A DNA stretch of 47,718 bases from Nitrospirota bacterium (GTDB lineage Bacteria > Nitrospirota > Thermodesulfovibrionia > Thermodesulfovibrionales > SM23-35). Made by a program: the position numbers and the translations under genes. The stretch covers positions 1 to 47,718 of the forward strand of contig JACAFF010000042.1 of the NCBI GenBank assembly GCA_013388455.1. Direction: 5' to 3'. Positions 43,299 through 47,718 of the stretch are shown in pieces; within the stretch, counting starts at the first letter, position 1; the number at the start of each line of letters is the position of its first letter. The notes below the pieces were generated by a model. The model did no database searches. It was not told the DNA's origin and saw only the letters and a program-made list of their open reading frames with translations.

Positions 43299-43637
43299 AT
43301 GTTACAAAGAATTCATATTCAGGTTCTTGATAATCCTGAAGAAGATATATTTTATAATGAATATAGCTCTGAAATAGCAGTAACAAATAAAGCTCTAACA
43401 GAGGACCTCTCTAAGGAGATGAAATATTCTTATCCTTATGTGGTATTTGTTGAATATATCGATCTTTTTATGGACGGTGAAGAAGAATTTGATGATATCA
43501 GGGATCTCTTAAGACTTGGAGCAGTAAATACGCCAGTTGTTTTGATTAATGGTGTATTAAAAATACATGGGGGTATCCCTTCTACTATAATTAAAAACGA
43601 GGTCGAAAAGTTACTTTCTTCAGGGCCTATTCATTAA
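43299..43637 (+). CDS. Thioredoxin-fold protein lacking the CXXC active site
   Basis: A 112-residue protein whose C-terminal half (YVVFVEYIDLFMDGEEEF...GAVNTPVVLINGVLKIHGGIPS) follows the thioredoxin-like fold, including the Thr-Pro loop before a beta-strand, and resembles the YuzD/DUF1462-like branch. There are no cysteine residues at all, so a dithiol redox role is ruled out. AAGGAT lies six bases before ATG 43299. It starts 16 bases after panC. It may be a binding or scaffolding partner of the following PP-loop protein. Confidence 0.6.
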   Translation: MLQRIHIQVLDNPEEDIFYNEYSSEIAVTNKALTEDLSKEMKYSYPYVVFVEYIDLFMDGEEEFDDIRDLLRLGAVNTPVVLINGVLKIHGGIPSTIIKNEVEKLLSSGPIH

Positions 43638-43687
43638 ATCGTTATGAACCAGTGGATTTTTAATCTTTTTATTTAAAGGGGGATTTT

Positions 43688-44515
43688 GTGATTAATGACC
43701 ATGAACAAAAATATTTAGAAGGTCTCAATATTGATGAAAAAATTGATTTTTCAAAAAAAATTATAAATGATGCTATCAGCAGGTTTGGTCAAGAAAAGAT
43801 TGCCCTTGCAATTACAGGAGGCAAGGATAGCACAATGCTTTTATGGCTTTTCAAAAATGTATGCAGTGAACTTTCTATTAAGATTCCTAAATGCATGTTT
43901 ATCGATGAAGGAGATGTTTTCACTGAAATCCTCGAGTTTGTCGAGACTTTAAAAAAACAATGGAATCTTGATATTGTCATTGCAAAAAATACTGATGTCG
44001 CAGGAAAAGTGAAAAAGATAGGTGATATTATAAAAGTAAAAGACCTTAACGAATCGAACAGACAGGAACTCAGAAATCTAAATTTCAACGAGGATGAATT
44101 CACTTTTGAGCCAGAATCATATATCGGCAATCACCTGATGAAAACAGTCCCGATGAAGACGTTTATTCAAGAATATAAGATTGCAGCTTTGGCAACAGCT
44201 ATCCGATGGGATGAACAGGAAGCGAGAAAAAATGAGGAATATTTTAGCCCGCGAACAAATCCAGATCATTATCGTATCCATCCGATTCTACATTTTAAGG
44301 AAAGAGATATATGGACTGCTATACATAAATATAAAATTCCATACTGTATTCTTTATTCACAGGGTTACCGTTCACTCGGTGCTAAAAGCACAACTTATAA
44401 AAATTCAGATATTCCAGCATGGCAGCAGGATCTGGAACATACTACAGAAAGAAGTGGTAGAGGACAGGACAAAGAACTCGTAATGGAAAAATTAAGGGAT
44501 TTAGGTTATATGTAA
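43688..44515 (+). CDS. PP-loop ATPase of the PAPS-reductase/CysD family
   Basis: A 275-residue adenine-nucleotide alpha-hydrolase with the PP-loop ITGGKDSTMLLW (about residues 42-53; SGGKDS is the usual form) and a C terminus (QGYRSLGAKSTTYKN...TERSGRGQD) close to that of CysD, the small subunit of ATP sulfurylase. CysN, the GTPase partner of CysD, is missing. The central part keeps the TAIRWDEQEARKNEEYFSPR segment typical of this family (Arg and Glu for PPi binding). The start is GTG 43688 with GGGGG five bases upstream. The stop overlaps the next ATG (TAATG). Possible activity: AMP activation of sulfate or of a substrate carboxyl or keto group. Confidence 0.75.
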   Translation: MINDHEQKYLEGLNIDEKIDFSKKIINDAISRFGQEKIALAITGGKDSTMLLWLFKNVCSELSIKIPKCMFIDEGDVFTEILEFVETLKKQWNLDIVIAKNTDVAGKVKKIGDIIKVKDLNESNRQELRNLNFNEDEFTFEPESYIGNHLMKTVPMKTFIQEYKIAALATAIRWDEQEARKNEEYFSPRTNPDHYRIHPILHFKERDIWTAIHKYKIPYCILYSQGYRSLGAKSTTYKNSDIPAWQQDLEHTTERSGRGQDKELVMEKLRDLGYM

Positions 44516-45843
44516 TGTTCGATTTTCTGAAAAAAGGTAAAAAAAAGAAAGTTGTAATATTGGGAATCGATGGAACACCCTGCAGTCTGCTGAGGGATTT
44601 AATTCAAGCAGGCGACATGCCTAATCTATCCTCACTTACAAGCACTGGTACTCTATCCCCGATGTTTGCCTCAATCCCTGAAGTTTCTTCTACTTCATGG
44701 ACAACCTTCATGACCGGTGTAAACCCTGGAAAACATAGTATTTATGGATTTATGGATTTAAAGCCAGGCACCTATGAACTTTTTTTCCCTAATTCTCACA
44801 ATATTACTTCACCCACTTTATGGGATATTCTGACCGAACATGAGAATAAGTGTATTGTCCTCAATGTTCCTTCTACATATCCTGCCCGACCCCTTAATGG
44901 AATTCTAACAGCAGGATTTGTTGCTATAGACCTTAAGAAAGCTACCTATCCTGAATCGGCTTATGAATATCTGAATTCTATAAATTATAAAATGGATGTT
45001 GATGCACAAAAAGCGAAACAATCTCTCGAAACATTTTGTGAAGATGTGCTTGTAACTTTTTCAAAAAGGACAGAGGCTATTCTTCATTTCCTGAAGAATG
45101 AAGAATGGGATCTATTTGTCGGAACTATTACAGAAACTGATAGGCTTCACCACTTCATGTGGGATGCATATGAAAACAAAGAGCATAAGTTTCATAATTT
45201 TTTTATTGACTTCTATAGAAAGGTTGATTCGCTAATTGGAGAAATTGCTTCAGTCTGCAATGATATCCCATTCATGATAATATCTGATCATGGTTTTACT
45301 TCCATAAAACAAGAAGTCTATATAAATTACTGGCTTTGTGATAAAGGATATCTAAATTTTACAAAAGCTCCTCCGGATTCACTTGAACAGATTGATTCCA
45401 ATACAAAAGCATTCGCACTCGATCCTGCTAGAATTTATATTAATCTTAAAGGAAAATTTCCACGTGGCATTGTCGAAAGTGGTTCTGAATATGAAAAACT
45501 CAGGATGAAAATTAAAGAAGAATTGCTTGCATTAGAGATTAATGGCAGTAAGGTTATCAGGAATATATATACAAAAGAAGAGATATATAAAGGAACATAT
45601 ACAGATAGAGCACCAGACCTCGTTGTAGTAGGGAACCATGGTTATGATCTTAAAGGAACTCTAAATAAATCAAGCCTTTTCGGAAGGAGTATTTTTACAG
45701 GTGCTCATACACAGGATAATGCAACATTCTTTATAAACAGAACCATCAATGACAGCAAAATTCATATTATGGATGTTTCACCTACAGTATTGAAATTAAT
45801 GGGTATAAAATATGAATTTTTTGATGGCAAACCACTAATTTAA
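44515..45843 (+). CDS. Alkaline-phosphatase-superfamily phosphodiesterase/nucleotide pyrophosphatase-like protein
   Basis: A 442-residue protein without a signal peptide ([12 protein letters not shown]). Seen: the first metal Asp LGIDGTPC (Asp19), the nucleophile region [25 protein letters not shown] (Thr), [12 protein letters not shown] and ISDHGF with the later HTQDNA. These are the metal ligands and nucleophile of the PF01663 type (nucleotide pyrophosphatases, phosphonate monoester hydrolases). The substrate is unknown. It overlaps the PP-loop gene at TAATG, which argues for a joint pathway. Lack of a signal peptide means a cytoplasmic substrate. Confidence 0.82.
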   Translation: MFDFLKKGKKKKVVILGIDGTPCSLLRDLIQAGDMPNLSSLTSTGTLSPMFASIPEVSSTSWTTFMTGVNPGKHSIYGFMDLKPGTYELFFPNSHNITSPTLWDILTEHENKCIVLNVPSTYPARPLNGILTAGFVAIDLKKATYPESAYEYLNSINYKMDVDAQKAKQSLETFCEDVLVTFSKRTEAILHFLKNEEWDLFVGTITETDRLHHFMWDAYENKEHKFHNFFIDFYRKVDSLIGEIASVCNDIPFMIISDHGFTSIKQEVYINYWLCDKGYLNFTKAPPDSLEQIDSNTKAFALDPARIYINLKGKFPRGIVESGSEYEKLRMKIKEELLALEINGSKVIRNIYTKEEIYKGTYTDRAPDLVVVGNHGYDLKGTLNKSSLFGRSIFTGAHTQDNATFFINRTINDSKIHIMDVSPTVLKLMGIKYEFFDGKPLI

Positions 45844-45862
45844 AAACAGAGGTAAATGCGTT

Positions 45863-46816
45863 ATGAAGCATAAGCGTTATTCTTTGAAAAGAATTTTAGT
45901 CACTGGAGGCGCAGGGTTTTTAGGCTCTCATCTATGCGAAAGACTTCTTAAGGATAATTTTGAAGTTCTATGTGTCGACAATTTTTATACAAGCAGACGT
46001 TCTAATATAGCACATTTGTTATCCCACCCAAATTTCGAAATTCTACGTCATGATATTTGCTTTCCTCTTTATGTTGAAGTGGATGAAATATATAACTTAG
46101 CCTGTCCTGCTTCACCTATCCACTATCAGCATGATCCAGTACAGACTATAAAGACCGCTGTGCATGGTGCAATAAATATGCTTGGATTGGCTAAAAGATT
46201 AAAAGCAAAAATTTTTCAGGCATCCACTTCTGAAGTATATGGAGACCCAACTATTCATCCGCAGCATGAAGATTACTGGGGCAATGTAAATCCCATAGGT
46301 GTTAGATCCTGTTATGATGAGGGTAAACGCTGTGCAGAAACACTTTTTTTTGATTACTACCGTCAACATAAACTCAGGATAAAGGTTGCCCGTATCTTCA
46401 ATACTTACGGTCCCCGGATGCATCCTCGGGATGGTCGTGTTATAAGCAACTTTATTATCCAGGCATTGAAAGGTGAAGATATAACAATTTATGGAGATGG
46501 AAGTCAGACAAGAAGTTTTTGCTACGTTGATGATATGATAGATGGTTTTATTAAAATCATGGAAAGCCCTGATAATTTCACCGGTCCTGTTAATCTGGGG
46601 AATTCTTCAGAAATTCCTATCATTGAACTTGCCAGAAAGATTATTAAACTGACAAAATCAAAGTCTGATATTGTTTTTAAACCACTTCCTCATGACGACC
46701 CGAAACGCAGGCAACCAGATATATCATTAGCTAAAAAAATATTAAACTGGGAACCTACAACAAGCCTTGAAGAAGGCTTGGGAAAAACTATTGCATATTT
46801 TAAAGAAATATTATAA
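45863..46816 (+). CDS. UDP-glucuronate decarboxylase (UDP-xylose synthase)
   Basis: A 317-residue SDR protein: the NAD-binding [15 protein letters not shown] (15-30), [10 protein letters not shown] and [14 protein letters not shown] (typical of UXS), catalytic Ser/Thr in [10 protein letters not shown] and YDEGKR (Tyr-x-x-x-Lys), then [21 protein letters not shown] and [14 protein letters not shown]. The segment following GSQTRSF with [14 protein letters not shown] is characteristic of UDP-glucuronate decarboxylases rather than epimerases. The product UDP-xylose feeds surface polysaccharides. AGAGGT lies nine bases before ATG 45863. It follows the phosphodiesterase-like gene by 19 bases. Confidence 0.93.
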   Translation: MKHKRYSLKRILVTGGAGFLGSHLCERLLKDNFEVLCVDNFYTSRRSNIAHLLSHPNFEILRHDICFPLYVEVDEIYNLACPASPIHYQHDPVQTIKTAVHGAINMLGLAKRLKAKIFQASTSEVYGDPTIHPQHEDYWGNVNPIGVRSCYDEGKRCAETLFFDYYRQHKLRIKVARIFNTYGPRMHPRDGRVISNFIIQALKGEDITIYGDGSQTRSFCYVDDMIDGFIKIMESPDNFTGPVNLGNSSEIPIIELARKIIKLTKSKSDIVFKPLPHDDPKRRQPDISLAKKILNWEPTTSLEEGLGKTIAYFKEIL

Positions 46817-46883
46817 TTTATTTTGTTTAAAATTATATAAAATTCAAAACCTTGAGGGTGGAATTATAAGATAATAAATTGTA

Positions 46884-47462
46884 ATGATAAAAGTTGCAAT
46901 AATCTCAAAAAAAATCGATAAAGATAAAATTCAATCTTTTAAAAATGCCTTTTTACAATCATATGAAAAACTATCAGATGCATTAATGTGGCATCCTGAT
47001 ATTATTATAATTGATGATGAATTCCTTCATGAAAATATTCCATCTAATATCAAGATTCTTGTAGTTGGTTATTCAACAAGAGATAAGATTTTACATTATA
47101 TTCATTATTCTTTTTTTTGCGGTTTTATAAACCCCGACACATCACCTCAGTTACTGGAAAAGGCTATTAAAGCAGTCCAGAAAGGTGAAGTTTGGGTAAA
47201 TAGAGAGTCTATTTCCGTAGTATTTGATGAATTTTCTAAACATGTAAGAAGGAAAAATTATAATCTGGATCTATTGAACGGTCTCTCGAAGAGAGAACGT
47301 GAAGTCCTGAATTTGATGTTAAACGGATTCAGTAATAAATCCATCGCAGAAAAACTTTTCATCAGCGAAAAGACCGTAAAAACACATATCTATAAATCTT
47401 ATAAGAAGCTTGGTATCAGCAGACGAGCAGAGGTAATGTCTCTTTTATTGAATAAAAGCTAA
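46884..47462 (+). CDS. LuxR/NarL-type transcription regulator with degenerate receiver domain
   Basis: A 192-residue regulator with a C-terminal LuxR helix-turn-helix (LSKREREVLNLMLNGFSNKSIA, EKTVKTHIYKSYKKLG, about 130-188). The receiver-like part keeps Asp in PDIIIIDDEFL but has IISKK in beta-1 where an acidic pair is expected and GFINPDTS where Lys of beta-5 should stand. The linker AIKAVQKGEVWVNRESIS matches the two LuxR proteins at 4.8-6.9 kb. No kinase is nearby. The promoter region (46817-46883) has GAGGGTGGAATT but no close ribosome binding site before the ATG. Confidence 0.85.
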   Translation: MIKVAIISKKIDKDKIQSFKNAFLQSYEKLSDALMWHPDIIIIDDEFLHENIPSNIKILVVGYSTRDKILHYIHYSFFCGFINPDTSPQLLEKAIKAVQKGEVWVNRESISVVFDEFSKHVRRKNYNLDLLNGLSKREREVLNLMLNGFSNKSIAEKLFISEKTVKTHIYKSYKKLGISRRAEVMSLLLNKS

Positions 47463-47527
47463 AATTATGCGTTTTAAATATAAACTTATTTTAAAAAACA
47501 TTTAATCTATGGAGACCTATTAATTTC

Positions 47528-47718
47528 ATGCATAATGTTTTTTTAGCCATAACGAATAGTCTTCTTTCTAAGAGGATTAAAAGATGTATCCCGAAAAACC
47601 TTAAAATCCTCAATGGCAATAGCCGAAGAAATGGAGATGGGCTAAAAGAGGCCATTGAAGGTGGCGCTGATCTGATATTTATGGATTGCAAATACATCTG
47701 TCTTCTCAAAAAGACTCA
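47528..47718 (+). CDS. Receiver-like regulator N terminus (truncated by the window edge)
   Basis: A frame open to the end of the window (63 codons). It starts MHNVFLAITNSLL, close to the start of the regulator at 5433 (MNIFVLITNRLL), and continues to GGADLIFMDCKY, where the single Asp stands at the receiver phosphorylation position. The beta-1 acidic pair is again missing. GGAG lies 13 bases upstream, a long spacing. Likely the fourth member of the LuxR group; the DNA-binding end is outside the window. Confidence 0.6.
   Translation, partial: MHNVFLAITNSLLSKRIKRCIPKNLKILNGNSRRNGDGLKEAIEGGADLIFMDCKYICLLKKT

Noticed and set aside
1-47718. CRISPR arrays, insertion sequences with transposase, rRNA operons, phage genes
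   Set aside because: No direct-repeat arrays with regular spacers, transposase motifs, integrase or structural phage genes were seen on either strand.

Overview
The window comes from an AT-rich, Gram-negative bacterium. Outer-membrane and secretion functions (CsgG-like lipoprotein-family protein, beta-barrel, LspA, Tat, type IV pilus tip protein PilY1) show a double membrane. The mix of PilZ, HD-GYP, DUF4388-DnaJ-TPR, EF-G type 2, AmmeMemo proteins and a PilY1 with a Cys-rich von Willebrand A domain is what I would expect of a Nitrospirota (Thermodesulfovibrio-like) or neighbouring deep lineage. That placement is an inference from gene content and base composition, not a search. Gene density is high, junctions often overlap (ATGA, GTGA, TAATG), and there is no prophage, transposase, CRISPR array or rRNA. 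One tRNA gene, Leu(CAG), is present.

Layout. 1-3.0 kb: the 3' end of a large secreted SGNH-hydrolase-like protein converges on a secreted papain-family protease. 3.1-4.7 kb: acyl-CoA dehydrogenase with a cyclophilin-like protein. 4.8-7.8 kb: two LuxR-type regulators with degenerate receivers flanking a zinc-ribbon PilZ protein and a 161-bp MITE-like inverted repeat, then queD and hpt. 7.9-14.0 kb (minus strand): an outer-membrane protein, tatA, tatC, a small conserved-looking protein, a HEAT-repeat protein, an HD-GYP protein and a CsgG-family protein. 14.1-18.3 kb (plus): trxA, ffh, a HAD phosphatase and glucan phosphorylase. 18.35-18.83 kb is a 480-bp non-coding region with a promoter-plus-terminator unit, a perfect CRP-type palindrome and an AT microsatellite. 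It precedes a small secreted protein and pilY1, which is broken by a one-base frameshift. 23.1-31.2 kb: murA (minus), then a plus-strand series of a PRC/MgtE-N/CBS protein translationally coupled to an Nramp-family transporter, mtnA, a polyprenyl diphosphate synthase, an AMMECR1 protein and a DUF4388-DnaJ-TPR protein. 31.2-42.3 kb (minus): moaC just behind tRNA-Leu, a double-PilZ protein, a Memo protein, dnaB, rplI, a site-2 protease, lspA, ileS, EF-G type 2 and an RseC-like membrane protein. 42.4-47.7 kb (plus): panC, a thioredoxin-fold protein, a CysD-like PP-loop protein, an alkaline-phosphatase-superfamily protein, UDP-glucuronate decarboxylase, a third LuxR-type regulator and the start of a fourth receiver-like protein cut by the window edge.

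How the genes fit together. Housekeeping functions (ffh, murA, ileS, lspA, dnaB, rplI, panC, moaC, mtnA) are interleaved with a strong c-di-GMP and surface theme: two PilZ proteins, one HD-GYP, PilY1 with a CRP-type operator, and several non-canonical response regulators. The candidates for something new are the HEAT/HD-GYP pair that shares an N-terminal module inside the tat operon, the detached Mg-sensor/Nramp pair, and the set of LuxR proteins whose receiver domains lack the usual acidic pocket. The broken pilY1 could be a real inactivation or a sequencing error, and only reads can decide.
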